Shown piece after piece: positions 16,466-25,173 of a DNA stretch of 64,000 bases (position 1 is its first letter; the number at the start of each line of letters is the position of its first letter). Position numbers and translations under genes: made by a program. Source of the DNA: Arenimonas maotaiensis (GTDB taxonomy: Bacteria > Pseudomonadota > Gammaproteobacteria > Xanthomonadales > Xanthomonadaceae); NCBI RefSeq assembly GCF_014638745.1, contig NZ_BMFO01000001.1, positions 372,001-436,000 on the forward strand, read 5' to 3'. The notes under the pieces were generated by a model. The model had not been told where the DNA came from. It saw nothing but the letters and a program-made list of their open reading frames with translations, and made no database searches.

Positions 16466-16873
16466 TCAGTGTCCGTGGCGGCAATTGGCGTCGTGCACGT
16501 GGCCGTGGCTGAGGCGCAGATTGACCAGATGCGCGATGGCGATCAGGATGCCGCCGGCGGTCATCACCACCGCGTGCCGCAGCGGTTGCAGGTGGATCTG
16601 CGGCACCAGCACACCGAGCCAGACCAGACCCAGACCGGGCACCAGGAACGCCAACGCGCGGTACACGCGGTGCCGGCGGTAGCCTAGCCACAGGCTGAAC
16701 AGGCCGAGCAGCGTGGCGAACACCACGAAGCCCCATTCCAGGCCGTTCATGGCCAGCACGCCCAAGCCCAACGCCGGCAATACCGAAATCAGCACTGGCA
16801 GCAGCGCGCAGTGCACGGCGCAGACCATGGACGCGGTGGTGCCGAATTGGTCGAGGAAACGCTGGAAACGCAT
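16466..16873 (-). CDS. MerC-domain membrane protein with histidine-rich C-terminus
   Basis: 135 aa with four membrane segments. Residues near 10-25 (TTASMVCAVHCALLPVL) carry the paired cysteine/histidine pattern of MerC-like proteins, and the C-terminus is His-rich (HGHVHDANCRHGH). MerC proteins transport mercury, but many homologues are uncharacterised metal-related membrane proteins. It is divergent from the znuD-like receptor, and the shared 96-bp gap holds two Zur-type operators, so a role in zinc handling is inferred. ATG 16873 is preferred over TTG 16894; no strong Shine-Dalgarno is visible. Confidence 0.75.
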   Translation of the reverse strand: MRFQRFLDQFGTTASMVCAVHCALLPVLISVLPALGLGVLAMNGLEWGFVVFATLLGLFSLWLGYRRHRVYRALAFLVPGLGLVWLGVLVPQIHLQPLRHAVVMTAGGILIAIAHLVNLRLSHGHVHDANCRHGH

Positions 16874-16901
16874 GGCGGGCGGAGGCCTTGTCAAACCGTA
16901 T

Positions 16902-16943
16902 CGTTACATAGTAACATTTTTTTCGAACTGTTACACAATAACA
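16902..16943. promoter_or_regulatory. Two tandem Zur-type operators between the merC-like gene and znuD
   Basis: CGTTACATAGTAACA (16902-16916) and TGTTACACAATAACA (16929-16943) both fit the gammaproteobacterial Zur core TGTTA-N5-TAACA (the first with one mismatch), with centres 27 bp apart. They lie in the intergenic region shared by two divergent metal-related genes, and a Zur repressor is encoded at 21488-21988. Zinc-dependent repression of both genes is predicted. Confidence 0.65.
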
Positions 16944-16969
16944 CCATTGCCCGCAGGAAACACCCGACC

Positions 16970-19039
16970 ATGAACAGACTGCCGCTTGCCCTCGCCATCA
17001 CCACGCTGCTGACGCCCGCCTTGGCACTGGCCCAGAACGCCGACGAGCACCCGCACCCGGAGGCCAAGGAACTGGACCGCGTGCAGGTCACCGCCTCGCC
17101 GCTGCGCAGCGCCATCGATGACGTGGCGCGGCCGATTTCGGTGCTGGCCGGCACGGAACTGGATGCCCGCAAAGCCGGCACCTTGGGCCAAACGCTGGAA
17201 CGCGAAGCCGGCGTGCAATCGAGCTTCTTCGGCGCCGGCGTCGGCCGCCCGATCATCCGCGGCCAGGAAGGCGCGCGCGTGCAGACCCTGAGCGGCGGCA
17301 TGAGCTCGGCCGATGTGTCCACCGTCAGCGCCGACCACGCAGTCAGCATCGAGCCGTTTTTGGCCGACCAGATCGAAGTGCTGCGCGGTCCGGCCGTGCT
17401 GCTGTACGGTTCCGGTGCCATCGCCGGCGCGGTCAATGTGGTCGATGGCCGGATTCCGGCCGAGCCGGTCGGTGCGGCGCTGAAAGGCCGTGCCGAAGCG
17501 CGCTTCGGCGACAACGACAACGGCAAGACCGGCGCCCTGCGTCTGGACGGCGACATCGCCGGTACCGGCCTGAGCTGGCATCTGGACGGCTTCCGCCGCG
17601 ACACCGGCGATTACGCCATTCCCGGCTACGCCTTCCATGAGCACCTGATCGAGGAAGATCTGGCCGCAGGCGGCAGCCTGGACGAGTTCGTCAAAGGCAA
17701 AGTGCCGAACTCCGCGCTAGAAACCCAGGGTGCCGCCGCCGGGCTGAGCTGGTTCGGCGACCGCGGCTGGTTGGGCGCCGCGCTCAGCCGCTACGAATCC
17801 GATTACGGCATTCCGCCGGGCGCGCACGCGCACGAAGCCGCGCCCGACGCGCTGCTGCCGGAAGCCGCCGCCGACGAGTTCGTGCGCATCGGTCTGCGCC
17901 AGAACCGCTTCGATGTGAAAGGCGGCGTACGCGAGGTCGGCGCCTTCCGCGAAATCAACCTGCGCTTCAGCAACAACACCTACACCCATACCGAATTCGA
18001 GGGCGGCGCCGTCGGCACCCGCTTCGACAACCGCGCGCGGGAAACCCGCATCGAGGCCGTGCAGAACACCTGGCGCGGCTGGGACGGCGCGTTCGGCATC
18101 CAATACGGCACCCGCGATTTCCGGGCCGAGGGCGACGAGGCCTTCGTGCCGGCGTCGCGCTCGCGCGACACCGGCCTGTTCGCGCTGCAGGAACGCGCGT
18201 TCGGCCCGTTCAAGCTGGAGCTCGGCGCCCGCCATGACCGCGTCCGCATCGCGTCCGATGTCGCGCCGGAACGTTCGTTCGGCGCCAACAGCGTCGCGCT
18301 CGGCGGCATCTGGAAGCTCGGCGAAGCCTGGCATCTGAGCCTCAACCTCGACCGCGCCCAGCGCGCGCCGACGCCGGAGGAACTGCTATCCGACGGCCCG
18401 CATGTGGCCACCGGCACCTATGAAATCGGCGATGCCGCACTCGACACCGAAACCGCCCGCAACGTCGAACTCGGCCTGCACCTGCACAGCGGCCGCATCG
18501 ACGGCAAGCTGTCGCTGTACCGCAACCGCTATGACGGCTACATCTATCTGCGCGGCATCGGCGGCGAGCTCGATGGCCTGCCGGCGGCGCGCTGGAGCCA
18601 GGGCGACGCCGAATTCCGCGGTTGGGAGGCCGAGGTCACGATGGATCTGGTCGAGAACGCCAGCGGCCTGTGGAGCCTGCGCGCCAACGCCGACCGCGTC
18701 AGCGCCGAACTCGACGACGGCTCGAACCTGCCGCGCATCGCGCCGGCGCGAGTCGGCGCCGAACTGCTGTGGGAACGCCAGGGCTGGAGCGCCCGCCTGG
18801 GCGGCATGCGCGTCAGCGCCCAGACCGATGTGGCGGCCGGCGAAGAGCCGACCTCGGGTTACACATCGATCAACGCCAACGTGACCTATCATTGGGACCA
18901 AGGCGACACCGGCTATGAAGTATTCCTGGAAGGCCGCAACCTGACCGACGCCGAGGCCCGGGCGCACACCTCGTTCCTGAAGGAAATCGCGCCCCTGCCC
19001 GGCCGCTCGCTGCAAGCCGGTTTCCGCGTGTTTTTCTAA
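16970..19039 (+). CDS. znuD: TonB-dependent outer-membrane receptor, ZnuD-like (zinc uptake)
   Basis: 689 aa. A signal peptide (1-21, ending ALALAQ) is followed by a plug domain (about 40-160) with RPIIRGQEGARV, SADHAVSIEPFLADQIEVLRGPAVLLYG and GSGAIAGAVNV motifs matching ZnuD/zinc-piracy receptors, then a 22-strand beta-barrel ending in aromatic FRVFF, the outer-membrane sorting signal. Histidines (HPHPEA) just after the signal peptide may bind zinc. Energised by TonB, it would carry zinc across the outer membrane. Two Zur-type boxes lie 27-68 bp upstream of the ATG. The symbol is by similarity; a related metal or haem substrate cannot be excluded. Confidence 0.82.
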   Translation: MNRLPLALAITTLLTPALALAQNADEHPHPEAKELDRVQVTASPLRSAIDDVARPISVLAGTELDARKAGTLGQTLEREAGVQSSFFGAGVGRPIIRGQEGARVQTLSGGMSSADVSTVSADHAVSIEPFLADQIEVLRGPAVLLYGSGAIAGAVNVVDGRIPAEPVGAALKGRAEARFGDNDNGKTGALRLDGDIAGTGLSWHLDGFRRDTGDYAIPGYAFHEHLIEEDLAAGGSLDEFVKGKVPNSALETQGAAAGLSWFGDRGWLGAALSRYESDYGIPPGAHAHEAAPDALLPEAAADEFVRIGLRQNRFDVKGGVREVGAFREINLRFSNNTYTHTEFEGGAVGTRFDNRARETRIEAVQNTWRGWDGAFGIQYGTRDFRAEGDEAFVPASRSRDTGLFALQERAFGPFKLELGARHDRVRIASDVAPERSFGANSVALGGIWKLGEAWHLSLNLDRAQRAPTPEELLSDGPHVATGTYEIGDAALDTETARNVELGLHLHSGRIDGKLSLYRNRYDGYIYLRGIGGELDGLPAARWSQGDAEFRGWEAEVTMDLVENASGLWSLRANADRVSAELDDGSNLPRIAPARVGAELLWERQGWSARLGGMRVSAQTDVAAGEEPTSGYTSINANVTYHWDQGDTGYEVFLEGRNLTDAEARAHTSFLKEIAPLPGRSLQAGFRVFF

Positions 19040-19087
19040 ACCCGACAGGTGCGCTGTCACGTGACGGGCTTGTGCGATAATGCCGGC

Positions 19088-20323
19088 ATGACCGAGCGCC
19101 TGATCAACTTCCTCGCCGATTTGGCGCAGGCCATGCACGTCAGCGGCGCCAACGCGCATGAGCTGGAACGGCACATCCATGCCCTGGGCCGGCGCTTCGG
19201 GGTCGAAGCGCACTGCTTCGCGCTGCCGACCATGCTGACCATCACATTGGAAGACGACGACCGGGCGCAACGCAGCAAACTGCTGCGGCTGCCGAACTAC
19301 GACTTCAACATGGCGCGTTTGATCGCGCTGAAAGACATGGTGCGCCGGCTGAGCTCTTTGGATCAACTGCCCGAAGCCGTCGCCACGCTCGGCGCGATCA
19401 TGGCCCAGCCCTCGCCATGGAAGCCCTGGCAGATGGTGCTGAGCGGGCTGGCGCTGTCGGCCGGCATCGCCGTGCTGCTCGGCGGCGGCCTGCCGGAAAT
19501 GGCGGTGGCCGGGCTCAACGGCCTGCTGTTCGTGCTGGCATATGTGTATCTGGCCGCGCGTCCGGGCTTGGCGCCGGTGATGCCGGTGCTGCTGTGCGCT
19601 CTGGCGGCCTTATTGGCGTATGCGTTCACGCTCATCGTGCCGGTGACCTCGCCGTTCGTGGTGATCCTGGCCAGCATCGTATTGCTGTTGCCGGGCTTCA
19701 CCATCACCATCGCGATGACCGAATTGGCCACCGGCAACCTGCTGGCCGGCACCGGACGCTTGGCCGGCGCGTTCATCCTGATGCTGCTGATGGGCGCCGG
19801 CGTCGCCATCGGCACCACGCTCGGCACCGAATGGCTGCCGGTGCGTCTGCTGCCGGGCCTGGAGAAGTTGCCGGACTGGACGCTATGGCCGGCCATCGCC
19901 CTGCTCGGCGCCACGTTGATGGTGTTCCTGCAGGCCCCGTTGCGCGCCCTGCACGTGATGATGGGCGCCTGTCTGCTGGCGTTCGCAGTCAGCAGCAGCG
20001 TCGGCGCTTGGCTGACGCCGGTCGCCGGCGCGTTCACCGCCGCCTTCAGCGTGGCTCTGGCCGGCCATCTGTACCAGCGCTTCAGCGGCGAACCGGGCAT
20101 CCTGGTGCAGATTCCCGGCCTGATCACCCTGGTGCCCGGCAGCGTCGGTTTCAGAGGCCTGCACGCGCTGATGGAACAGGACAACCTGGCCGGCATCAGC
20201 ACCATCACCAGCATGGCGGTCACCGGCGTCGCGCTGGTGATCGGCACCCTGTTGGCCAACAGCCTGGCGCTGTCGCGGTTCGCGCGCGGCGCCCGGTCCG
20301 AACTCGAGGAGGAATCGGCATGA
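19088..20323 (+). CDS. ThrE-family threonine/serine exporter
   Basis: 411 aa, both halves of the ThrE family in one chain: an N-terminal DUF1212 part (about 1-250, with the HVSGANAHELERH start and later membrane helices) and a C-terminal DUF3815-like membrane part (about 270-405). Homologues export threonine and serine, some also dipeptides. ATG 19088 follows a GATAAT hexamer (19076-19081) by 6 nt and has no Shine-Dalgarno, suggesting a leaderless transcript. A 10-bp palindrome GTCACGTGAC (19056-19065) lies upstream. It overlaps the GST gene by ATGA. Confidence 0.85.
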   Translation: MTERLINFLADLAQAMHVSGANAHELERHIHALGRRFGVEAHCFALPTMLTITLEDDDRAQRSKLLRLPNYDFNMARLIALKDMVRRLSSLDQLPEAVATLGAIMAQPSPWKPWQMVLSGLALSAGIAVLLGGGLPEMAVAGLNGLLFVLAYVYLAARPGLAPVMPVLLCALAALLAYAFTLIVPVTSPFVVILASIVLLLPGFTITIAMTELATGNLLAGTGRLAGAFILMLLMGAGVAIGTTLGTEWLPVRLLPGLEKLPDWTLWPAIALLGATLMVFLQAPLRALHVMMGACLLAFAVSSSVGAWLTPVAGAFTAAFSVALAGHLYQRFSGEPGILVQIPGLITLVPGSVGFRGLHALMEQDNLAGISTITSMAVTGVALVIGTLLANSLALSRFARGARSELEEESA

Positions 20324-21003
20324 GCGCGTATACCCTGTACATCGGCAACAAGAACTATTCGTCCTGGTCGCTGCGCCCTTGGCTGCTGCTGCGCGAACGC
20401 GGCATCGGCTTCGATGAGGTGCTGCTGCCGTTCGAGGCCGACAACCACGGGCGCTTCAAGGCGGTCGCCCCGAACGCGCGCGTGCCGTGCCTGCACGACG
20501 GCGATATCGTGGTCTGGGATTCGCTGGCGATCATCGAGTACCTCGCCGAACGCCATCCCGGCGTGTGGCCGGCGGATGCCGGCGCGCGCGCCTGGGCGCG
20601 TTCGGCCGCGGCCGAGATGCACTCGGGCTTCGCCGCCCTGCGCAACGTCTGCCCGATGAACTGCGGCCTGCGTCTGCGCCTGCACACACCGCCGGCGGCG
20701 ATGCTGTCCGACCTGACGCGCATAGACGAACTCTGGTGCGACGGCTTGCAACGCTTCGGCGGTCCGTTCCTGGCCGGTGCGGCGTTCAGCGCTGTGGACG
20801 CCTTCTACGCGCCGGTGGCGTTCCGGGTGCAGACCTACGGCCTGCCGCTGAGCGCGCCGGCGCAGGACTACGCCACGCGCCTGCTGGCCTTACCCGGCAT
20901 GCGGGACTGGTACCAAGCGGCGCTGCGCGAACCCTGGCGCGAAGCCGAGCACGAACGCGAGACCCTGCAGCAGGCCGAGCTGTTGGCCGATCTGCGCTTG
21001 TGA
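20320..21003 (+). CDS. Glutathione S-transferase family protein
   Basis: 227 aa. N-terminal thioredoxin-like GST domain starting TLYIGNKNYSSWSLRPWLLL, where Ser14/Ser15 are candidate glutathione-activating residues, with VPCLHDGD and the DSLAIIEYLAE glutathione-binding motif at about 67-77. A helical C-terminal domain follows (about 90-220). The class with an NKNYSSWSLR start is common in proteobacteria and lacks a fixed substrate. The start codon overlaps thrE (ATGA). Cytosolic detoxification or isomerisation is the likely role. Confidence 0.85.
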   Translation: MSAYTLYIGNKNYSSWSLRPWLLLRERGIGFDEVLLPFEADNHGRFKAVAPNARVPCLHDGDIVVWDSLAIIEYLAERHPGVWPADAGARAWARSAAAEMHSGFAALRNVCPMNCGLRLRLHTPPAAMLSDLTRIDELWCDGLQRFGGPFLAGAAFSAVDAFYAPVAFRVQTYGLPLSAPAQDYATRLLALPGMRDWYQAALREPWREAEHERETLQQAELLADLRL

Positions 21004-21069
21004 CCGATGGCCCATGCGCACGGGCGAGATCCGCGCTACCTTAAAGGCCACACACCCGAGGAGAATGCC

Positions 21070-21453
21070 ATGGACAACCTGAATTCCGCGCAAGACGGCA
21101 AATGGGCCGGTGGCGTGCACGTCGGCGCACTGGTGCTGGCCTTGGTCACGTCCTGGTCGGCCGGCGTCGGCGGCATGGTCGCCGCGTTCGTGGTCTGGCT
21201 GATCAAGAAGGATGAATCGGCTTTCATCCGCCGGCATGCGGCGGAGGCCTTCAACTTCAATTTCAGCATGTTCATCTACACCCTGGTCGGGGTATTCTTC
21301 AGCCTGGTGACGCTCGGCCTGGGGCTGATCGTGACCGTTCCGATCGCGGTGGTGTTGGCGGTGGTCTGGATCTGGTGCACGGTACAGGGCGCGATGGCCG
21401 GCTTCGACGGCCGCGACTACCGCTATCCGGTGACCATGCGCCTGTTGAGCTGA
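21070..21453 (+). CDS. DUF4870-type small membrane protein
   Basis: 127 aa with three membrane segments (about 14-45, 65-85 and 88-108). The motif FIRRHAAEAFNFNFSMFIY between helices one and two is typical of DUF4870, a widespread family with no known function. ATG 21070 has a strong GAGGAG Shine-Dalgarno. It is followed by an intrinsic terminator that overlaps the 3' end of zur. Confidence 0.8.
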   Translation: MDNLNSAQDGKWAGGVHVGALVLALVTSWSAGVGGMVAAFVVWLIKKDESAFIRRHAAEAFNFNFSMFIYTLVGVFFSLVTLGLGLIVTVPIAVVLAVVWIWCTVQGAMAGFDGRDYRYPVTMRLLS

Positions 21454-21475
21454 ACCGCAAAGGCCCGAATACGCG

Positions 21476-21504
21476 AACGCCGGCTTGTCAGCCGGCGTTT
21501 TTTT
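21476..21504 (+). terminator. Intrinsic terminator overlapping the zur stop codon
   Basis: AACGCCGGC (21476-21484), loop TTGTCA and GCCGGCGTT (21491-21499) are followed by a T-run to 21504. It ends the DUF4870 transcript. The zur stop codon (21488-21490, opposite strand) lies in the loop, so the two genes share this DNA. Confidence 0.8.
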
Positions 21505-21988
21505 CGGCCGCCGCCGCGCAATCGCGGCATACGCCATGCACTTCCAGCACCTGCGCCCGCGGCGAGAAGCCGAGCGCCTGGGCCTTGGCGTCTAGGTCGC
21601 GGGCGACCGATTCGTCCTCGAGCTCGATGGCGTTGTGGCAGACATCGCAGATGAGGAACGGCACGGTGTGCCGCACACTCGGATGATGGCAGGCCACGAA
21701 GGCGTTGATCGACGCCAATTTATGGATGAAGCCGTTGGCCAGCAGGAAATCGAGCGCGCGGTACACGGTCGGCGGCGCGTTGGCGCCGACCTCGGACTGC
21801 ATGCGCTCGAGCAGGTCGTAGGCCTTCACCGGCTTGCCGCTACGCGCGATAAGACCCAGCACCTGTTCGCGGATCGGCGTCAGCCGCAGGCCGCGGGCCG
21901 CGCAGGCGGCCTTGACCGCCACGACATAGGCCTCGGCATCATGCACATGATGGTGCGGATGCGTGCAGCCGTGGCCGGCATGGCTCAT
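21488..21988 (-). CDS. zur: Fur-family zinc uptake regulator
   Basis: 166 aa. A histidine-rich N-terminus (His3 to His16) precedes the winged-helix domain (about 30-95, with TPIREQVL and [12 protein letters not shown] as the recognition region). A dimerisation domain carries two structural CxxC pairs, Cys114/Cys117 and Cys154/Cys157, the usual zinc site of Zur. ATG 21988 overlaps the gltX stop (ATGA). The likely targets within the window are the TGTTA-N5-TAACA sites at 16902-16943. The His-rich extension may add metal sensing (inference). Confidence 0.9.
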   Translation of the reverse strand: MSHAGHGCTHPHHHVHDAEAYVVAVKAACAARGLRLTPIREQVLGLIARSGKPVKAYDLLERMQSEVGANAPPTVYRALDFLLANGFIHKLASINAFVACHHPSVRHTVPFLICDVCHNAIELEDESVARDLDAKAQALGFSPRAQVLEVHGVCRDCAAAAEKNAG

Positions 21989-23394
21989 TGCGGCAGTTTC
22001 TCCAACGCCGCATCCAGCCGCTGCAAGGCACGTTCGCGACCGCACAGGAACACCGTGTGGTCGATCGAGGGCGAGGCGGTGCTGCCGGTGACCGCCACGC
22101 GGATGGCCGGACCGACCTTGCCCATGGCCAGCTCGAGCTCGGCCAGGGTGTCGGCGAAAGCCTGGTGCACGCCGGCCAATGTCCACTCCGGCAAGGCCCG
22201 CAGCTTGGCGGTGAATAGCGACAGCGGCGCGCGCACGGTGGCGGTCAGCTGCTTGGCCGCGGCGACCGGGTCGATGTCGGCGTCGGTCAGCGGCATGTAC
22301 CAGCAACGCGCCTTCTCGGCCATTTCCTTCAGGGTCTGCACGCGGTCGCGCAGCGCCACCACCACGTCGGCCGGCTCGGGGCCGTCGGCCAGGTCATAGC
22401 CGGCTTTTTGCAGATGCCAGACCAGATGCTTGGCCACGTCCTGCGGCGCGTCGGTCTTCAGGTAATGCTGGTTGATCCAGTTCAGCTTGGCCGGATCCAG
22501 GCGCGAAGCCTTGGAGTTGACGTCCTCGATGCGGAACAGCGCGAACATCTCGTCCTTGCTGAAGATCTCCTGGTCGCCGTGCGACCAGCCCAGCCGCACC
22601 AGGTAGTTCAGCAGCGCGTGCGGCAGGTAGCCGTCGTCGCGGTACTGCATCACGTTGGCGGCGCCGTGGCGCTTGGACAGCTTGGCGCCCTCGGGATCGA
22701 GGATCATCGGCATATGCCCGAAGCGCGGCAGGAAATCGCCGAGCGCCTTGTAGATGTTGATCTGGCGCGGCGTGTTGTTGACGTGGTCGTCGCCGCGAAT
22801 GACGTCGGTGATGCCCATGTCGAGGTCGTCCACCACCACCGCGAAGTTGTAGGTGGCGTAGCCGTCGGAGCGGAATATCACCAGGTCGTCGAGCTCGGTG
22901 TTGCTGAACTCGATGCGACCCTTGATGCTGTCGTCCCAGGCCACCGTGCCCTCGAGCGGATTCTTGAATCGGATCACGCGGTTCGGATCGTCTCGGTACG
23001 GGGCGTTGGCGTCGCGGTACACGCCGTTGTAGCGCGGCTTGTCGTTGCGGGCCAGCGCCTCGTTGCGCATGGCCTCGAGTTCGTCCTTGGTTTCATAGGC
23101 GTAATAGGCCTTGCCCTCGGCCACCAGGCGCTCGGCGACCTCGCGGTAACGATCGAGGCGCGCGGTCTGGTAGATCGGACCTTCGTCGTACTCCAGGCCC
23201 AGCCAGTCCATCGCGTCCAGGATGGCGTCCACCGCAGCCTGGGTCGAACGCTCGCGGTCGGTGTCCTCGATGCGCAGCACGAAGGCGCCGTTTCGGCGGC
23301 GGGCTTCGAGATAGCAATAAAGAGCGGTGCGGGCGCCGCCGATGTGCAGGAATCCGGTGGGGCTGGGGGCGAAGCGGGTACGGCAGGCGGTCAT
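21985..23394 (-). CDS. gltX: Glutamyl-tRNA synthetase
   Basis: 469 aa, standard class I aminoacyl-tRNA synthetase that charges tRNA-Glu. The HIGH signature is HIGG at residues 17-20 ([12 protein letters not shown]) and the KMSKS loop is KLSKRHG near residue 236. Conserved RIEDTD and VRGDDH-type motifs are present (here [13 protein letters not shown]). It is preceded by a long 5' region with a TAAAAT -10 candidate and co-transcribed with zur through an ATGA overlap. Confidence 0.97.
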   Translation of the reverse strand: MTACRTRFAPSPTGFLHIGGARTALYCYLEARRRNGAFVLRIEDTDRERSTQAAVDAILDAMDWLGLEYDEGPIYQTARLDRYREVAERLVAEGKAYYAYETKDELEAMRNEALARNDKPRYNGVYRDANAPYRDDPNRVIRFKNPLEGTVAWDDSIKGRIEFSNTELDDLVIFRSDGYATYNFAVVVDDLDMGITDVIRGDDHVNNTPRQINIYKALGDFLPRFGHMPMILDPEGAKLSKRHGAANVMQYRDDGYLPHALLNYLVRLGWSHGDQEIFSKDEMFALFRIEDVNSKASRLDPAKLNWINQHYLKTDAPQDVAKHLVWHLQKAGYDLADGPEPADVVVALRDRVQTLKEMAEKARCWYMPLTDADIDPVAAAKQLTATVRAPLSLFTAKLRALPEWTLAGVHQAFADTLAELELAMGKVGPAIRVAVTGSTASPSIDHTVFLCGRERALQRLDAALEKLPQ

Positions 23395-23586
23395 GGCGGA
23401 ACCTATCGGAAAACTGCCGTAATTTTAGCGGATTTGGCCGATGGCGTCTGGAAAAACAGACGTTTGCGGCTGGTTGCCGCACAGCGGCGCGGGTCTTTAT
23501 GGCATAGTGTGGAAATCTCCCATCGGCACGGAACGGCACATGCACCCGACTTCAGGCCCGCACGGCGCGGCATCGGCAATCCACCC

Positions 23587-24042
23587 ATGAACCGTCCGGT
23601 CGGCATCCGCATGGCCTCACCCTCTGATTTGGGTGAACTGGCACCGCTGTTCGACGCCTACCGCCGCTTCTACGGGCAGCCCGCCGACCTCGAGCGCGCC
23701 CGCGACTTCCTCGGCGAGCGCCTGAACCGGCACGACGCCTGGATCCTGGTGGCGCAACGCGGGGAAACCCTGGTCGGCTTCACGCAGCTGTACCCCAGTT
23801 TCAGCTCGACCCGCACCAGCCGCATCGCCATCCTCAACGACCTGTTCGTGGCCGAATCCGAGCGCGGGCGCGGCACCGGCCGCGCCCTGCTGTCGGCCGC
23901 CGAAGACCTGGCGCGCAAACTCGGACTGGACGCGCTCGAACTGGCCACCGCCACCGACAACACCGCCGCGCAATCGCTGTACGAAGCCCAAGGCTGGCAA
24001 CGCGACACCGGCTTCTTCACTTACGGCAAATCCCTGCGATGA
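23587..24042 (+). CDS. GNAT-family N-acetyltransferase
   Basis: 151 aa, single GNAT domain. The acetyl-CoA-binding motif A is visible at about 86-105 as LNDLFVAESERGRGTGRALL, followed by a LELATATDNTAAQSLYEAQGW motif B region. The target (small molecule, peptide or protein) is unknown. ATG 23587 is taken because upstream codons in the frame are antisense to gltX and lack family similarity. It overlaps the DUF3465 gene by ATGA. Confidence 0.85.
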   Translation: MNRPVGIRMASPSDLGELAPLFDAYRRFYGQPADLERARDFLGERLNRHDAWILVAQRGETLVGFTQLYPSFSSTRTSRIAILNDLFVAESERGRGTGRALLSAAEDLARKLGLDALELATATDNTAAQSLYEAQGWQRDTGFFTYGKSLR

Positions 24043-24485
24043 AAAAAGCGGCTTTGGCCGCGTTGCTGCTGCTCGCCGCGCTCTGGTTCGGCCGGCAGCC
24101 CACGCTGCTGCCGGCGGACACGTCGGATTCCGCAGCCACCCTGCCGGCCGCCGGCAATGCCGCCATCGCCGATGCCTATAGCCGCCGTCTGCGCGACGTG
24201 CCGGTCGAGGCCGAAGGCCGGGTGGTGAAACTGCTTCCGGACGACGTCGAGGGCAGTCGCCATCAACGCTTCCTGCTCGACACCGGCGCCGGCCATACCG
24301 TGCTGGTGGCGCACAACATCGATTTGGCGCCGCGCATCGGCGGCCTGCGCCCCGGCGACAGCGTCGGCTTCAAGGGCGAATACGTGTGGAACGCCAAAGG
24401 CGGCGTGGTGCACTGGACCCACCACGACCCGGACGGCCGCCACCCGGGCGGCTGGCTGCTGCACCAGGGCCGCCGTTACCGATGA
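24039..24485 (+). CDS. DUF3465 secreted or anchored protein
   Basis: 148 aa. The first 17 residues are a hydrophobic signal/anchor. The remainder is a compact beta domain containing EGRVVKLLPDD, GSRHQRFLL, HTVLVAHNIDLAPR and WTHHDPDGRHPGGWL, the signature of DUF3465, an OB-fold-like family of unknown function that usually occurs as one small periplasmic protein. Translationally coupled to the GNAT gene. Confidence 0.8.
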   Translation: MKKAALAALLLLAALWFGRQPTLLPADTSDSAATLPAAGNAAIADAYSRRLRDVPVEAEGRVVKLLPDDVEGSRHQRFLLDTGAGHTVLVAHNIDLAPRIGGLRPGDSVGFKGEYVWNAKGGVVHWTHHDPDGRHPGGWLLHQGRRYR

Positions 24486-24516
24486 TGCCGACGGCCGCGG
24501 ATGTTAAACTAGCCGC

Positions 24517-25173
24517 ATGCATTCCCCCTCCAAACTCCTGACGACATTGGCTCTGGCTGCGGCGCTGAGCGCCTGCGGCGGCAAAAACGACGGCCGTTCG
24601 GTCAGCGAGGTGGCGATCGATCCGGACGCCGAACGCACCGCCCACGAAACCGCCCTGGCCGAGTATCCGAAAGCGCGGCTGCACACCGACGCCGGCGACA
24701 TCGTGATCGCGCTGCATGCCGACAAGGCGCCGGAGACCGTGCGCAATTTCCGCGCCTACGCCGAAACCGGGCATTACGACGGCACCGTATTCCACCGCGT
24801 GGCCGGTGACCTGCTGATCCAAGGCGGCGCCTATACCGCGGATTACCGGATTAAGCCCGAACGCGGCTTCATCCGCAGCGAATCCGACAACGGCCTGCGC
24901 AATCTGCGCGGCACCGTCGCCGCCGCCCGCCGCGCCAACGACGCCGATTCCGCCGGCGCCCAGTTCTTCATCAACGTGGTCGACAACCCGCAGTTCGATT
25001 TCGTCTCCGCCGCCGATGCCGCCAGCCGCGGCTATGCCGTGTTCGGCGAGGTGGTCGAGGGCATGGCGGTGGTCGACGCCCTGCGCAAGACGCCGGTGGA
25101 AAGCCGCCCCGGCATCGGCGCGCAGGTGCCGAAAGCGCCGATCGTGATCCGCCGCGTCACCGTCGAGGACTGA
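24517..25173 (+). CDS. Cyclophilin-type peptidyl-prolyl isomerase, lipoprotein
   Basis: 218 aa. A lipoprotein signal with lipobox LSAC (Cys20) precedes a cyclophilin domain from about 50 onwards, with the catalytic FHR motif (VFHRVAGDLLIQGG) and AGAQFFINVVDNPQFD core motifs. It catalyses cis-trans isomerisation of Xaa-Pro bonds in the periplasm. A TAAACT hexamer at 24505-24510 is 6 nt before the ATG with no Shine-Dalgarno, so the mRNA may be leaderless. lpxH follows without a gap. Confidence 0.9.
   Translation: MHSPSKLLTTLALAAALSACGGKNDGRSVSEVAIDPDAERTAHETALAEYPKARLHTDAGDIVIALHADKAPETVRNFRAYAETGHYDGTVFHRVAGDLLIQGGAYTADYRIKPERGFIRSESDNGLRNLRGTVAAARRANDADSAGAQFFINVVDNPQFDFVSAADAASRGYAVFGEVVEGMAVVDALRKTPVESRPGIGAQVPKAPIVIRRVTVED

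Noticed and set aside
19056-19065. GTCACGTGAC palindrome upstream of thrE
   Set aside because: A 10-bp palindrome is too short and common for a firm operator call; mentioned only in the thrE entry.
22408-23586. Upstream extension of the GNAT reading frame across gltX
   Set aside because: It is antisense to gltX and carries no similarity. The GNAT protein starts at 23587.
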